Positions 36,753 to 52,960 of a DNA stretch of 64,000 bases are shown one piece after another. This DNA comes from Sipunculus nudus. Taxonomy: Eukaryota; Annelida; Sipuncula; Golfingiida; Sipunculidae. Numbering within the stretch: the first letter of the stretch is position 1; every line of letters starts with the position of its first letter. The position numbers and the translations under genes were made by a program. Where the stretch lies: positions 4,747,676 through 4,811,675 of the forward strand of contig CM049311.1 of assembly GCA_026874595.1 (NCBI GenBank). The letters are read 5' to 3'. Under the pieces are notes generated by a model. The model was not told the DNA's origin and ran no database searches. It was given only the letters and a program-made list of their open reading frames with translations.

Positions 36753-39700
36753 GATTCACAGAACATTACCTCTGACACGTCACTAGTCATTCACAGAACA
36801 TTTCCTCTCACACGTCACTAGTCATTCACAGAATATATCCTCTGACACGTCACTACTGATTTACAGAACATTTCCTCTGATACATCACTAGTCATTTACA
36901 GATCATTTCCTCTGACACCTCACTAGTCATTCACGGAATATTTCCTTTGACACGTCACTAGTGATTCACAGAACATTTCCTCTGACACTTCACTAGTCAT
37001 TCACAAAACAATTCCTCTGCCACGCCATCAGTCATTCACAGAACATTTCTCTAGGTCACCAGTCACATTCAGAACATTTCCTCTGGCATGACACCAGTCA
37101 TTCACAGAACATTTCCTCTGGCACCTCACGATTCATTCACAGAACATTTCCTCTGGCACATCACCAGTCATTCACAGAACAATTCTTCTCGCAAGTTACT
37201 ACTCATTCGCAGAACATTTCTCTAGGTCACCAGTCATTTTTAGAACATTTCCTCTGGCATGACACCAGTTATTCAAAGGATATTTATTCTTGCAAGTCAC
37301 AAGTCATTCGCAGAAAATTTCCCTTGGCATGACATCATTCATTTACAGAACATTTCCTCTGGCATATAACCAATCATTAACAGAACATTCCCTCTGGCAA
37401 GACACAAGTCATTTACATAATATTCACTCTTGCAAATCACCAGCCATTCATAGAACATTTCTCTGGGTCACCAGTCACTTTCAGAACATTTCCTCTGTCA
37501 TGACACCAGTCATTCACAGAACATTTCCTCTGCGAGTCACCAGTCATTAACAGAACATTTCCTCTGGCGTGTCACTAGTCATTCACAGAACATTTCCTCT
37601 GGCACATCACTAGTCATTCACAGAACATTTCCTCTGACACGTCACTAGTGATTCACAGAACATTTCCTCTGGCACGTCACGAGTCAGTCACAGAATATCT
37701 CCTCTGCCACGTCATTAGTCATCCATAGAACATTTCCTCTGACACGTCACTAGTCATTCACAGAACATTTCCTTTGACACGTCACTAGTGATTCACACAA
37801 CATTTCCTCTGGCACATCACTTGTCATTCACAGAACATTTCCTCTGGCACGTCACGATTAAGTCACAGAATATCTGCTCTGGCACATCAGTCATTCACAG
37901 AACATTTCCTCTGGCACTTCAAGAGTCAGTCACAGAATATCTCCTCTGGCACATCACCAGTCATTCACAGAACATTTCCTCTTACACGTCACGAGTCAGT
38001 CACAGAACATTTCCTCTGACACGTCACTAGTGATTCACAGAACATTTCCTCTGGTACATCAGGATTCATTCACAGAACATTACCTCTGGCACATCACCAG
38101 TCATTCACAGAACATTTCCTCTCACAGGTCACGAGACAGTCACAGAACATTTCCTCTGACACGTCACTAGTGATTCAAAGAACATTTCCTCTGGTACATC
38201 AGGATTCATTCACAGAAAATTACCTCTGGCACATCACTGGTCATTTACAGAACATTTCCTCGGACACGTCAGTAGTGATTCACAGAACATTACCTCTGAC
38301 ACGTCACTAGTCATTCACAGAGCATTTCCTCTCACACGTGACTAGTCATTCACAGAATATATCCTCTGACACGTCACTACTGATTCACAGAACATTTCCT
38401 CTCGCACGTCACGAGTCAGTCACAGAATATCTCCTCTGGCACATCACCAGTCATTCACAGAACATTTCCTCTGGCACGTCACGAGTTTGTCACAGAATAT
38501 CTCCTCTGGCACTTCACTAGTCATTCACAGAACATTTCCTCTGGCGTGTCACTAGTCATTCACAGAACATTTCTTCTGACACTTCACTAGTCATTCACAA
38601 AACAATTCCTCTGGCACGCCATCAGTCATTCACAGAACATTTCCTCTGGCACGTCACGAGTCAGTCACAGAATATCTCTTCTGGCACTTCACTAGTCATT
38701 CACAGAACATTTCCTCTGGTGTGTCACTAGTCATTCACAGAATATTTCTTCTGGCACATCACTAGTCATTCACAGAACATTTCCTCTGACTCGTCACTAG
38801 TGATTCACAGAACATTTCCTCTGGCACGTCACGAGTCAGTCACAGAATATCTCCTCTGGCACTTCACTTGTCATTCACAGATCATTTCCTCTGGCACATC
38901 AGGATACATTCACAGAACATTACCTCTGGCACATCACTAGTGACTCACAGAACATTTCCTCGGACACGTCACTAGTGATTCACAGAACATTACCTCTGAC
39001 ACGTCACTAGTCATTCACAGAACATTTCCTCTCACACGTCACTAGTCATTCACAGAACATTTCCTCTGACATGTCACTAGTGATTCACAGAACATTTCCT
39101 CTGATACATCACTAGTCCTTCACAGATCATTTCCTCTGACACGTCACTAGTCATTCACAGAACATTTCCTTTGACACGTCACCCGTCATTCACAGAACAT
39201 TTCCTCTGACACTTCACTAGTCATTCACAAAACATATCGTCTGGAACGCCATCAGTCATTCACAGAAGATTTCTCAAGGTCACCAGTCACATTCAGAACA
39301 TTTCCTCTGGCATGACACCAGTCATTCACAGAACATTTCCTCTGGCACCTCACGATTCATTCACAGAACATTTCCTCTGGCACATCACCAGTCATTCACA
39401 GGACAATTCTTCTCGCAAGTTACTACTCATTCACAGAACATTTCTCTAGGTCACCAGTCATTTTTAGAACATTTCCTCTGGCATGACAACAGTTATTCAA
39501 AGGACATTTATTCTTGCAAGTCACAAGTCATTCGCAGAAAATTTCCCTTGGCATGACATCATTCATTAACAGAACATTCCCTCTGGCAAGACACAAGTCA
39601 TTTACATAACATTCACTTTTGCAAATCACCAGCCATTCATAGAACATTTCTCTGGGTCACCAGTCACTTTCAGAACATTTCCTCTGTCATGACACCAGTC

Positions 39701-39800
39701 ATTCACAGAACATTTCCTCTGCGAGTCACCAGTCATTAACAGAACATTTCCTCTGGCGTGTCACTAGTCATTCACAGAACATTTCCTCTGGCACATCACT
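36298..39800 (+). repeat. large duplicated block, copy 2 (offset about 6463 bp)
   Basis: Partner of 29835-33400. Boundaries are approximate because flanking monomers are similar. Confidence 0.8.
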
Positions 39801-40316
39801 AGTCATTCACAGAACATTTCCTCTGACACGTCACTAGTGATTCACAGAACATTTCCTCTGGCACATCAGGATTCATTCACAGAACATTACCTCTGGCACA
39901 TCACTAGTGATTCACAGAACATTTCCTCGGACACGTCACTAGTGATTCACAGAACATTACCTCTGACACGTCACTAGTCATTCACAGAACATTTCCTCTC
40001 ACACGTCGCTAGTGATTCACAGAACATTTCCTCTGATACATCACTAGTCATTCACAGATCATTTCCTCTGACACGTCACTAGTCGTTCACAGAACATTTC
40101 CTTTGACACGTCACTAGTGATTCACAGAACATTTCCTCTGGCACATCACTAGTCATTCTCAGAACATTTCCTCTGGCACGTCACGATTAAGTCACAGAAT
40201 ATCCCCTCTGGCACATCACCAGTCATTCACAGAACATTTCCTCTGGCACGTCACGAGTCAGTCACAGAATATCTCCTTTGGCACATCACCAGTCATTCAC
40301 AGTCATTCATTTATTC

Positions 40317-42900
40317 TTGCAAGTCACAAGTCATTCGCAGAAAATTTCCCTTGGCATGACATCATTCATTTACAGAATATTTCCTCTGGCACATTACCAA
40401 ACATTAACAGAACATTCCCTCTGGCAAGACACAAGTCATTTACATAACATTCACTCTTGCAAATCTCCAGCCATTCATAGAACTATTTCTCTGGGTCACC
40501 AGTCACTTTCAGAACATTTCCTCTGTCATGACACCAGTCATTCACAGAACAATCCTATGGCACATCATTAGTCATTAACAGAACATTTCGTCTGACACGT
40601 CACTAGTGATTCACAGAACATTTCCTCTGACACGTCACTAGTAATTCACAGAACATTTCCTCTGGCAATTCAATAGTCATTCACAGAACATTTCCTCTGG
40701 CACGTCACGAGTCAGTCACAGAATATCTCCTCTGCCACGTCATTAGTCATCCACAGAACATTTCGTCTGACACGTCACTAGTCATTCACAGAACATTTCC
40801 TTTGACACATCACTAGTGAATCACAGAACATTTCCTCTGGCACATCACTAGTCATTCACAGAACATTTCCTCTGGCACGTCACGATTAAGTCACAGAATA
40901 TCTGCTCTGGCACATCAGTCATTCACAGAACATTTCCTCTGGCACTTCAAGAGTCAGTCACAGAATATCTCCTCTGGCACATCACTAGTCATTCTCAGAA
41001 CATTTCCTCTGGCACGTCACGATTAGGTCACAGAATATCCCCTCTGGCACATCACCAGTCATTCACAGAACATTTCCTCTGACACGTCACTAGTCATTCA
41101 CAGAACATTTCCTTTGACACGTCACTAGTGATTCACAGAACATTTCCTCTGGCACGTCACGATTAAGTCACAGAACATTTCCTCTGGCACATAACCAAAC
41201 ATTAACAGAACATTCCCTCTGGCAAGACACAAGTCATTTACATAACATTCACTCTTGCAAATCTCCAGCCATTCATAGAACTATTTCTCTGGGTCACCAG
41301 TCACTTTCAGAACATTTCCTCTGTCATGACACCAGTCATTAACAGAACATTTCCTCTGCGAGTCACCAGTCATTAACATGCCATTTCCTCAGACACGGCA
41401 TCAGTTATTGACAGAACAATTCTCGGACATGACACCAGTCATTAACAGAAAATTTCGTCTGACACGTCACTAGTCATTCACGGAACATTTCCTTTGACAC
41501 GTCACTAGTGATTCACAGAACATTTCGTCTGGCACATCAGGATTCATTCACAGAACATTACCTCTGGCACATCACTGGCCATTTACAGAACATTTCCTCG
41601 GACACGTCAGTAGTGATTCACAGAACATTACCTCTGACACGTCACTAGTCATTCACAGAACATTTCCTCTCACACGTCACTAGACATTCACAGAATATAT
41701 CCTCTGACACGGCACTACTGATTCACAGAACATTTCCTCTGATACATCACTAGTCATTTACAGATCATTTCCTCTGACACGTCACTAGTCATTCACGGAA
41801 CATTTCCTTTGACACGTCACTAGTGATTCACAGATCATTTCCTCTGACACGTCACTAGTGATTCACAGAGCATATCCTCTGAGCGTCACTGATCATTCAC
41901 AGAACATTTCCTCTGAAACGTCACAGGTCATTCACAGAACATTTCCTCTGGCACATCAGGATTCATTCACAGAACATTTCCTCTGGCACATCACTAGTCA
42001 TTCACAGAACATTTCCTCTGGTACGTCACGAGTCAATCACAGAATATCTCCTCTGGCACTTCACTAGTCATTCACAGATCATTTCCTCTGGCACATCAGG
42101 ATTCATTCACAGAACATTAAATCTGGCACATCACTAGTCATTCACAGAACATTTCCACTGGCACATCACTAGTCATTCACAGAACATTTCCTCTGAGACG
42201 TCACTAGTGATTCACAGAACATTTCCTCTGACACGTCACTAGTGATTCACAGAACATTACCTCTGACACGTCACTAGTCATTCACAGAACATTTTCTCTG
42301 ACACTTCACTAGTGATTCACAGAACTTTTCCTCTGATACATCACTAGTCATTCACAGATCATTTCCTCTGAGACGTCACTAGTCATTCACAGAACATTTC
42401 TTCTGGCAGATCAGGATTCATTCACAGAACATTACCTCTGGCACATCACTAGTCATTCACAGAACATTTCCTCTGACACGTCACTAGTGATTCACAGAAC
42501 ATTACCTCTGACACGTCACTAGTCATTCACAGAACATTTTCTCTGACACTTCACTAGTGATTCACAGAACTTTTCCTCTGATACATCACTAGTCATTCAC
42601 AGATCATTTCCTCTGAGACGTCACTAGTCATTCACAGAACATTTCCTTTGACACGTCACTAGTGATTCACAGAACATTTCCTCTGGCACTTCACTAGTCA
42701 TTCACAGAACATTTCCTCTGGCACGTCACGAGTCAGTCACAGAACATCTCCTTTGGCACATCACTAGTCATTCACAGATCATTTCCTCTGGCACGTCACG
42801 AGTCAGTCACAGAATATCTCCTCTGGCACTTCACTAGTCATTCACGGAACATTTCCTCTGGCGTGTCACTAGTCATTCACAAAACTTTTCCTCTGACACT
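40317..42900 (+). repeat. large duplicated block, copy 1 (offset 10169 bp)
   Basis: It matches about 50486-52960. The net offset is 10169 at both 40317 and 41858, with compensating one- or two-monomer indels between them. A related offset of 10426 applies at 44800 versus 55226. Confidence 0.8.
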
Positions 42901-45900
42901 TCACTAGTCATTCACAAAACAATTCCTGTGGCACGCCATCAGTCATTCACGGAACATTTCTCTAGGTGACCAGTCACATTCAGAACATTTCCTCTGGCAT
43001 GACACCAGTTATTCACAGAACATTTCCTCTGGCACGTCACGATTCATTCACAGAACATTTCCTCTGAAACGTCATTAGTCATTCACAAAACATTCCCTCT
43101 GGCACATCAGGATTCATTCACAGAACATTACCTCTGGCACATCACTAGTCATTCACAGAACATTTCCTCTGGCACATCACTAGTAGTTCACGGAACATTT
43201 CTTCTGGCACGTCACGAGTCAGTCACAGAATATCTCCTCTGGCACTTCACTAGACATTCACAGAACATTTCCCCTGGCACGTCACGAGTCAATCACAGAA
43301 TATCTCCTCTGGCACTTCACTAGTCATTCACAGTTCATTTCCTCTGGCACATCAGGATTCATTCACAGAACATTACCTCTGGCACATCACTAGTCATTCA
43401 CAGAACATTTCCTCTGGCACATCACTAGTCATTCACAGAACATTTCCTCTGAGACGTCACTAGTGATTCACAGAACATTTCCTCTGGCACGTCACGAGTC
43501 AGTCACAAAATATCTCCTCTGGCACTTCACTAGTCATTCACAGAACATTTCTTCTGGTACATCAGGATTCATTCACAGAACATTTCCCCTTGCACATCAC
43601 TAGTCATTCACAGAACATTTCCTCTGGGACGTTACGAGTCAGTCACAGAATATCTCCTCTGGCACATCACCAGTCATTAACAGAACATTTCCTCTTGAAC
43701 GTCACGAGTCAGTCACAGAACATTCTCTCTGGCAAGACCCAAGTTTTTTACATAACATTCACTCTTGCAAATCCCCAGCCATTCATAGAACATTTCTCTG
43801 GGTCACCAGTCACTTTCAGAACATTTCATCTGTCATGACACCAGTCATTCACAGAACATTTCCTCTGCCAGTCATCAATCATTAACATACCATTTCTCTG
43901 GCACGGCATCAGTCATTCACAGAACAATTCTCTGACACGACAACAGTCATAAACAGAACATTTCGTCTGACACGTCACTAGTGATTCACAGAACATTTCC
44001 TCTGGCACATCACCAGTCATTCACAGAAAATTTCCTCTGGCAAATCACTAGTCATTCACAGAACATTTCCTCTGACACGTCACTAGTGTTTCACAGAACA
44101 TTTCCTCTGGCACGTCACAAGTCAATAACAGAATATCTCCTCTGGCACTTCACTTGTCATTCACAGAACATTTCCTCTGGTACATCAGGATTCATTCACA
44201 GAACATTACCTCTGGCACATCACTGGTCATTTACAGAACATTTCCTCGGACACGTCAGTAGTGATTCACAGAACATCACCTCTGACACGTCACTAGTCAT
44301 TCACAGAGCATTTCCTCTCACACGTGACTAGTCATTCACAAAACATATCCTCTGACACGTCACTACTGATTCACAGAACATTTCCTCTGATACATCACTA
44401 ATCATTTACAGATCATTTCCTCTGACACGTAACTAGTCATTCACAGAACATTTCCTTTGACACGTCACTAGTGATTCACAGAACATTTTCTCTGACACTT
44501 CACTAGTCATTCACAAAACAATTCCTCTGCCACGCCATCAGTCATTCACAGAACATTTCTCTAGGTCATCAGTCACATTCAGAACATTTCCTCTGGCATG
44601 ACACCAGTCATTCACAGAACATTTCCTCTGGCACCTCACGATTCATTCACAGAACATTTCCTCTGGCACATCACCAGTCATTCACAGAACAATTCTTCTC
44701 GCAAGTTACTACTCAGTCACAGAATATTTCTCTAGGTCACCAGTCATTTTTAGAACATTTCCTCTGGCATGACTCCAGTTATTCAAAGGACATTTATTCT
44801 TGCAAGTCACAAGTCATTCGCAGAAAATTTCCCTTGGCATGACATCATTCATTTACAGAACATTTCCTCTGGCACATAACCAATCATTAACAGAACATTC
44901 CCTCTGGCAAGACACAAGTCATTTACATAACATTCACTCTTGCAAATCACCAGCCATTCATAGAACATTTCTCTGGGTCACCAGTCACTTTCAGAACATT
45001 TCCTCGGTCATGACACCAGTCATTCACAGAACATTTCCTCTGCGAGTCACCAGTCATTAACAGAACATTTCCTCTGGCGTGTCACTAGTCATTCACAGAA
45101 CATTTCCTCTGGCACATCACTAGTCATTCACAGAACATTTCCTCTGACACGTCACTAGTGATTCACAGAATATTTCCTCTGGCACGTCACGAGTCAGACA
45201 CAGAATATCTCCTCTGCCACGTCATTAGTCATCCACAGAACATTTCCTCTGACACGTCACTAGTCATTCACAGAACATTTCCTTTGACACGTCACTAGTG
45301 ATTCACAGAACATTTCCTCTGGCACATCACTAGTCATTCACAGAACATTTCCTCTGGCACGTCACGATTAAGTCACAGAATATCTGCTCTGGCACATCAG
45401 TAATTCACAGAACATTTCCTCTGGCACTTCAAGAGTCAGTCACAGAATATCTCCTCTGGCACATCACCAGTCATTCACAGAACATTTCCTCTCACACGTC
45501 ACTAGTGATTCACAGAACATTTCCTCTGACACGTCACTAGTGATTCACAGAACATTTCCTCTGACACGGCACTAGTCATTCACAGAACATTTCCTCTGAC
45601 ACGTCACTAGTCATTCACAGAACATTTCCTTTGACACGTCACTAGTGATTCCCAAAACATTTCCTCTGGCACATCACTAGTCATTCACAGAACATTTCCT
45701 CTGGCACGTCACGAGTCAGTCAGAGAATATCTCCTCTGACACATCACCAGTCATTCACAGAACATTTCCTCTGGCACGTCACGAGTCAGTCACAGAATAT
45801 CTCCTCTGGCACATCACCAGTCATTCACAGAACATTTCCTCTGGCACGTCACGAGTCAGTCGCAGAATATCTCCTCTGGCACTTCACTAGTCATTCACAG

Positions 45901-47209
45901 AACATTTCCTCTGGCGTGTCACTAGTCATTCACAGAACATTTCCTATGGCACTTCACTAGTCATTCACAAAACAATTCCTCTGGCACGCCATCAGTCATT
46001 CACAGAACATTTCCTCTGGGACGTCACGAGTTAGTCACAGAATATCTCTTCTGGCATTTCACTAGTCATTCACAGAACATTTCCTCTGGCGTGTCACTAG
46101 TCATTCACAGAACATTTCATCTGGCACATCACCAGTCATTCACAGAACATTTTCTCTGACACGTCACTAGTGATTCACAGAACATTTCCTCTGGCACGTC
46201 ACGAGTCAGTCACAGAATATCTCCTCTGGCACTTCACTTGTCATTCACAGATCATTTCCTCTGGCACATCAGGATTCATTCACAGAACATTATCTCTGGC
46301 ACATCACTAGTGACTCAAAGAACATTTCCTCGGACACGTCACTAGTGATTCACAGAACATTACCTCTGACACGCCACTAGTCATTCACAAAACATTTCCT
46401 CTGACACGTCACTAGTCATTCACAGAACATTTCTTCTGACATGTCACTAGTGATTCACAGAACATTTCCTCTGATACATCACTAGTCATTCACAGATCAT
46501 TTCCTCTGACACGTCACTAGTCATTCACAGAACATTTCCTTTGACACGTCACTAGTCATTCACAGAACATTTCCTCTGGCACGTCACGAGTCAGTCACAG
46601 AATATCTCTTTTGGCACTTCACTAGTCATTCACAGAACATTTCCTCTGGCGTGTCACTAGTCATTCACAGAACATTTCTTCTGGCACATCACTAGTCATT
46701 CACATAACATTTCCTCTGACACGTCACTAGTGATTCACAGAACATTTCCTCTGGCACGTCACGAGTCAGTCACAGAATATCTCCTCTGGCACTTCACTTG
46801 TCATTCACAGAACATTTCCTCTGGCACATCAGGATTCATTCACAGAACATTAACTCTGGCACATCACTAGTGACTCACAGAACATTTACTCGGACACGTC
46901 ACTAGTGATTCACAGAACATTACCTCTGACACGTCACTAGTCATTCACAGAATATTTCCTCTCACACGTCACCAGTCATTCACAGAACATTTCCTCTGGC
47001 ACGTCACGAGTCAGTCACAGAATATCTCCTCTGGCACATCACCAGTCATTCACGAACATTTCCTCTGGCACGTCACGAGTCAGTCGCAGAATATCTCCTC
47101 TGGCACTTCACTAGTCATTCACAGAACATTTCCTCTGGCGTGTCACTAGTCATTCACAGAACATTTCCTCTGACACTTCACTAGTCATTCACAAAACAAT
47201 TCCTCTGGC

Positions 47210-49440
47210 ACGCCATCAGTCATTCACAGAACATTTCCTCTGGGACGTCACGAGTCAGTCACAGAATATCTCTTCTGGCATTTCACAAGTCATTCACAGA
47301 ACTTTTCCTCTGGCGTGTCACTAGTCATTCACAGAACATTTCTTCTGGCACATCACCAGTCATTCACAGAACATTTTCTCTGACACGTCACTAGTGATTC
47401 ACAGAATATTTCCTCTGGCACGTCACGAGTCAGTCACAGAATATCTCCTCTGGCACTTCACTTGTCATTCACAGATCATTTCCTCTGGCACATCAGGATT
47501 CATTCACAGAACATTATCTCTGGCACATCACTAGTGACTCACAGAACATTTCCTCGGACACGTCACTAGTGATTCACAGAACATTACCTCTGACACGCCA
47601 CTAGTCATTCACAAAACATTTCCTCTGACACGTCACTAGTTATTCACAGAACATTTCCTCTGACATGTCACTAGTGATTCACAGAACATTTCCTCTGATA
47701 CATCACTAGTCATTCACAGGTCATTTCCTCTGACACGTCACTAGTCATTCACAGAACATTTCCTTTGACACGTCACTAGTCATTCACAGAACATTTCCTC
47801 TGGCACGTCACGAGTCAGTCACAGAATATCTCTTTTGGCACTTCACTAGTCATTCACAGAACATTTCCTCTGGCGTGTCACTAGTCATTCACATAACATT
47901 TCCTCTGACACGTCACTAGTGATTCAAAGAACATTTCCTCTGGCACGTCACGAGTCAGTCACAGAATATCTCCTCTGGCACTTCACTTGTCATTCACAGA
48001 ACATTTCCTCTGGCACATCAGGATTCATTCACAGAACATTACCTCTGGCACATCACTAGTGACTCACAGAACATTTCCTCGGACACGTCACTAGTGATTC
48101 ACAGAACATTACCTCTGACACGTCACTAGTGATTCACAGAACATTTCCTCTGATACATCACTAGTCATTCACAGATCATTTCCTCTGACACGTCACTAGT
48201 CATTCACAGAACATTTCCTTTGACACGTCACTAGTCATTCACAGAATATTTCCTCTGACACTTCACTAGTCATTCACAAAACAATTCCTCTGGCGTGTCA
48301 CTAGTCATTCACAGAACATTTCCTCTGACACTTCACTAGTCATTCACAAAACAATTCCTCTGGCACGCCATCAGTCATTCACAGAACATTTCCTCTGGGA
48401 CGTCACGAGTCAGTCACAGAATATCTCTTCTGGCATTTCACAAGTCATTCACAGAACTTTTCCTCTGGCGTGTCACTAGTCATTCACAGAACATTTCTTC
48501 TGGCACATCACCAGTCATTCACAGAACATTTTCTCTGACACGTCACTAGTGATTCACAGAATATTTCCTCTGGCACGTCACGAGTCAGTCACAGAATATC
48601 TCCTCTGGCACTTCACTTGTCATTCACAGATCATTTCCTCTGGCACATCAGGATTCATTCACAGAACATTATCTCTGGCACATCACTAGTGACTCACAGA
48701 ACATTTCCTCGGACACGTCACTAGTGATTCACAGAACATTACCTCTGACACGCCACTAGTCATTCACAAAACATTTCCTCTGACACGTCACTAGTTATTC
48801 ACAGAACATTTCCTCTGACATGTCACTAGTGATTCACAGAACATTTCCTCTGATACATCACTAGTCATTCACAGGTCATTTCCTCTGACACGTCACTAGT
48901 CATTCACAGAACATTTCCTTTGACACGTCACTAGTCATTCACAGAACATTTCCTCTGGCACGTCACGAGTCAGTCACAGAATATCTCTTTTGGCACTTCA
49001 CTAGTCATTCACAGAACATTTCCTCTGGCGTGTCACTAGTCATTCACATAACATTTCCTCTGACACGTCACTAGTGATTCAAAGAACATTTCCTCTGGCA
49101 CGTCACGAGTCAGTCACAGAATATCTCCTCTGGCACTTCACTTGTCATTCACAGAACATTTCCTCTGGCACATCAGGATTCATTCACAGAACATTACCTC
49201 TGGCACATCACTAGTGACTCACAGAACATTTCCTCGGACACGTCACTAGTGATTCACAGAACATTACCTCTGACACGTCACTAGTGATTCACAGAACATT
49301 TCCTCTGATACATCACTAGTCATTCACAGATCATTTCCTCTGACACGTCACTAGTCATTCACAGAACATTTCCTTTGACACGTCACTAGTCATTCACAGA
49401 ATATTTCCTCTGACACTTCACTAGTCATTCACAAAACAAT
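47210..49440 (+). repeat. 1155-bp recent tandem duplication (33 monomers)
   Basis: Private variants recur exactly 1155 bp apart, such as TGGGACGTCACG (47236 and 48391 frames) and CATTCACAGGTC (47711 and 48866). I saw no difference between the copies over the part compared. This is the youngest-looking duplication in the array. Confidence 0.85.
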
Positions 49441-50485
49441 TCCTCTGGAACGCCATCAGTCATTCACAGAACATTTCTCTAGGTCACCAGTCACATTCAG
49501 AACATTTCCTCTGGCATGACACCAGTCATTCACAGAACATTTCCTCTGGCACCTCACGATTCATTCACAGAACATTTCCTTTGGCACATCACCAGTCATT
49601 CACAGGACAAGTCTCCTCGCAAGTTACTACTCATTCACAGAACATTTCTCTAGGTCACCAGTCATTTTTAGAACATTTCCTCTGGCATTACACCAGTTAT
49701 TCAAAGGACATTTATTCTTGCAAGTCACAAGTCATTCGCAGAAAATTTCCCTTGGCATGACATCATTCATTTACAGAGCATTCCCTCTGGCAAGACACAA
49801 GTCATTTACATAACATTCACTTTTGCAAATCACCAGCCATTCATAGAACATTTCTCTGGGTCACCAGTCACTTTCATAACATTTCCTCTGTCGTGACACC
49901 AGTCATTCACAGAACATTTCCTCTGCGAGTCACCAGTCATTAACAGAACATTTCCTCTGGCGTGTCACTAGTCATTCACAGAACATTTCCTCTGGCACAT
50001 CACTAGTCATTCACAGAACATTTCCTCTGACACGTCACTAGTGATTAACAGAACATTTCCTCTGGCACATCAGGATTCATTCACAGAACATTACCTCTGG
50101 CACATCACTAGTGATTCACAGAACATTTCCTCGGACACGTCACTAGTGATTCACAGAACATTACCTCTGACACGTCACTAGTCATTCACAGAACATTTCC
50201 TCTCACACGTCGCTAGTGATTCACAGAACATTTCCTCTGACACGTCACTAGTCGTTCACAGAACATTTCCTTTGACACGTCACTAGTGATTCACAGAACA
50301 TTTCCTCTGGCACATCACTAGTGATTCACAGAACATTTCCTCTGGCACATCACGATTAAGTCACAGAATATCCCCTCTGGCACATCACCAGTCATTCACA
50401 GAACATTTCCTCTGGCACGTCACGAGTCAGTCACAGAATATCTCCTTTGGCACATCACCAGTCATTCACAGTCATTCATTTATTC

Positions 50486-52960
50486 TTGCAAGTCACAAGT
50501 CATTCGCAGAAAATTTCCCTTGGCATGACATCATTCATTTACAGAATATTTCCTCTGGCACATTACCAAACATTAACAGAACATTCCCTCTGGCAAGACA
50601 CAAGTCATTTACATAACATTCACTCTTGCAAATCTCCAGCCATTCATAGAACTATTTCTCTGGGTCACCAGTCACTTTCAGAACATTATCTCTGTCAAGA
50701 CACCAGTCATTCACAGAACAATCCTCTGGCACATCATTAGTCATTAACAGAACATTTCGTCTGACACGTCACTAGTGATTCACAGAACATTTCCTCTGAC
50801 ACGTCACTAGTAATTCACAGAACATTTCCTCTGGCAATTCACTAGTCATTCACAGAACATTTCCTCTGGCACGTCACGAGTCAGTCACAGAATATCTCCT
50901 CTGCCACGTCATTAGTCATCCACAGAACATTTCGTCTGACACGTCACTAGTCATTCACAGAACATTTCCTTTGACACGTCACTAGTGATTCACAGAACAT
51001 TTCCTCTGGCACATCACTAGTCATTCACAGAACATTTCCTCTGGCACGTCACGATTAAGTCACAGAATATCTGCTCTGGCACATCAGTCATTCACAGAAC
51101 ATTTCCTCTGGCACTTCAAGAGTCAGTCACAGAATATCTCCTCTGGCACATCACTAGTCATTCTCAGAACATTTCCTCTGGCACGTCACGATTAAGTCAC
51201 AGAATATCCCCTCTGGCACATCACCAGTCATTCACAGAACATTTCCTCTGGCACGTCACTAGTCATTCACAGAACATTTCCTCTGACACGTCACTAGTCA
51301 TTCACAGAACATTTCCTTTGACACGTCACTAGTGATTCACAGAACATTTCCTCTGGCACGTCACGATTAAGTCACAGAACATTTCCTCTGGCACATAACC
51401 AAACATTAACAGAACATTCCCTCTGGCAAGACACAAGTCATTTACATAACATTCACTCTTGCAAATGTCCAGCCATTCATAGAACTATTTCTCTGGGTCA
51501 CCAGTCACTTTCAGAACATTTCCTCTGTCATGACACCAGTCATTCACAGAACATTTCCTCTGCGAGTCACCAGTCATTAACATGCCATTTCCTCTGACAC
51601 GGCATCAGTTATTGACAGAACAATTCTCGGACATGACACCAGTCATTAACAGAAAATTTCGTCTGACACGTCACTAGTCATTCACGGAACATTTCCTTTG
51701 ACACGTCACTAGTGATTCACAGAACATTTCGTCTGGCACATCAGGATTCATTCACAGAACATTACCTCTGGCACATCACTGGTCATTTACAGAACATTTC
51801 CTCGGACACGTCAGTAGTGATTCACAGAACATTACCTCTGACACGTCACTAGTCATTCACAGAACATTTCCTCTCACACGTCACTAGACATTCACAGAAT
51901 ATATCCTCTGACACGGCACTACTGATTCACAGATCATTTCCTCTGACACGTCACTAGTCATTCACGGAACATTTCCTTTGACACGTCACTAGTGATTCAC
52001 AGATCATTTCCTCTGACACGTCACTAGTGATTCACAGAGAATATCCTCTGAGCGTCACTAGTCATTCACAGAACATTTCCTCTGAAACGTCACAGGTCAT
52101 TCACAGAACATTTCCTCTGGCACATCAGGATTCATTCACAGAACATTTCCTCTGGCACATCACTAGTCATTCACAGAACATTTCCTCTGGTACGTCACGA
52201 GTCAATCACAGAATATCTCCTCTGGCACTTCACTAGTCATTCACAGATCATTTCCTCTGGCACATCAGGATTCATTCACAGAACATTAAATCTGGCACAT
52301 CACTAGTCATTCACAGAACATTTCCACTGGCACATCACTAGTCATTCACAGAACATTTCCTCTGAGACGTCACTAGTGATTCACAGAACATTTCCTCTGA
52401 CACGTCACTAGTGATTCACAGAACATTACCTCTGACACGTCACTAGTCATTCACAGAACATTTTCTCTGACACTTCACTAGTGATTCACAGAACTTTTCC
52501 TCTGATACATCACTAGTCATTCACAGATCATTTCCTCTGAGACGTCACTAGTCATTCACAGAACATTTCTTCTGGCACATCAGGATTCATTCACAGAACA
52601 TTACCTCTGGCACATCACTAATCATTCACAGAACATTTCCTCTGATACGTCACTAGTGATTCACAGAACATTACCTCTGACACGTCACTAGTCATTCACA
52701 GAACATTTTCTCTGACACTTCACTAGTGATTCACAGAACTTTTCCTCTGATACATCACTAGTCATTCACAGATCATTTCCTCTGAGACGTCACTAGTCAT
52801 TCACAGAACATTTCCTTTGACACGTCACTAGTGATTCACAGAACATTTCCTCTGGCACTTCACTAGTCATTCACAGAACATTTCCTCTGGCACGTCACGA
52901 GTCAGTCACAGAACATCTCCTTTGGCACATCACTAGTCATTCACAGATCATTTCCTATGG
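50486..52960 (+). repeat. large duplicated block, copy 2 (offset 10169 bp)
   Basis: Partner of 40317-42900. Confidence 0.8.
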
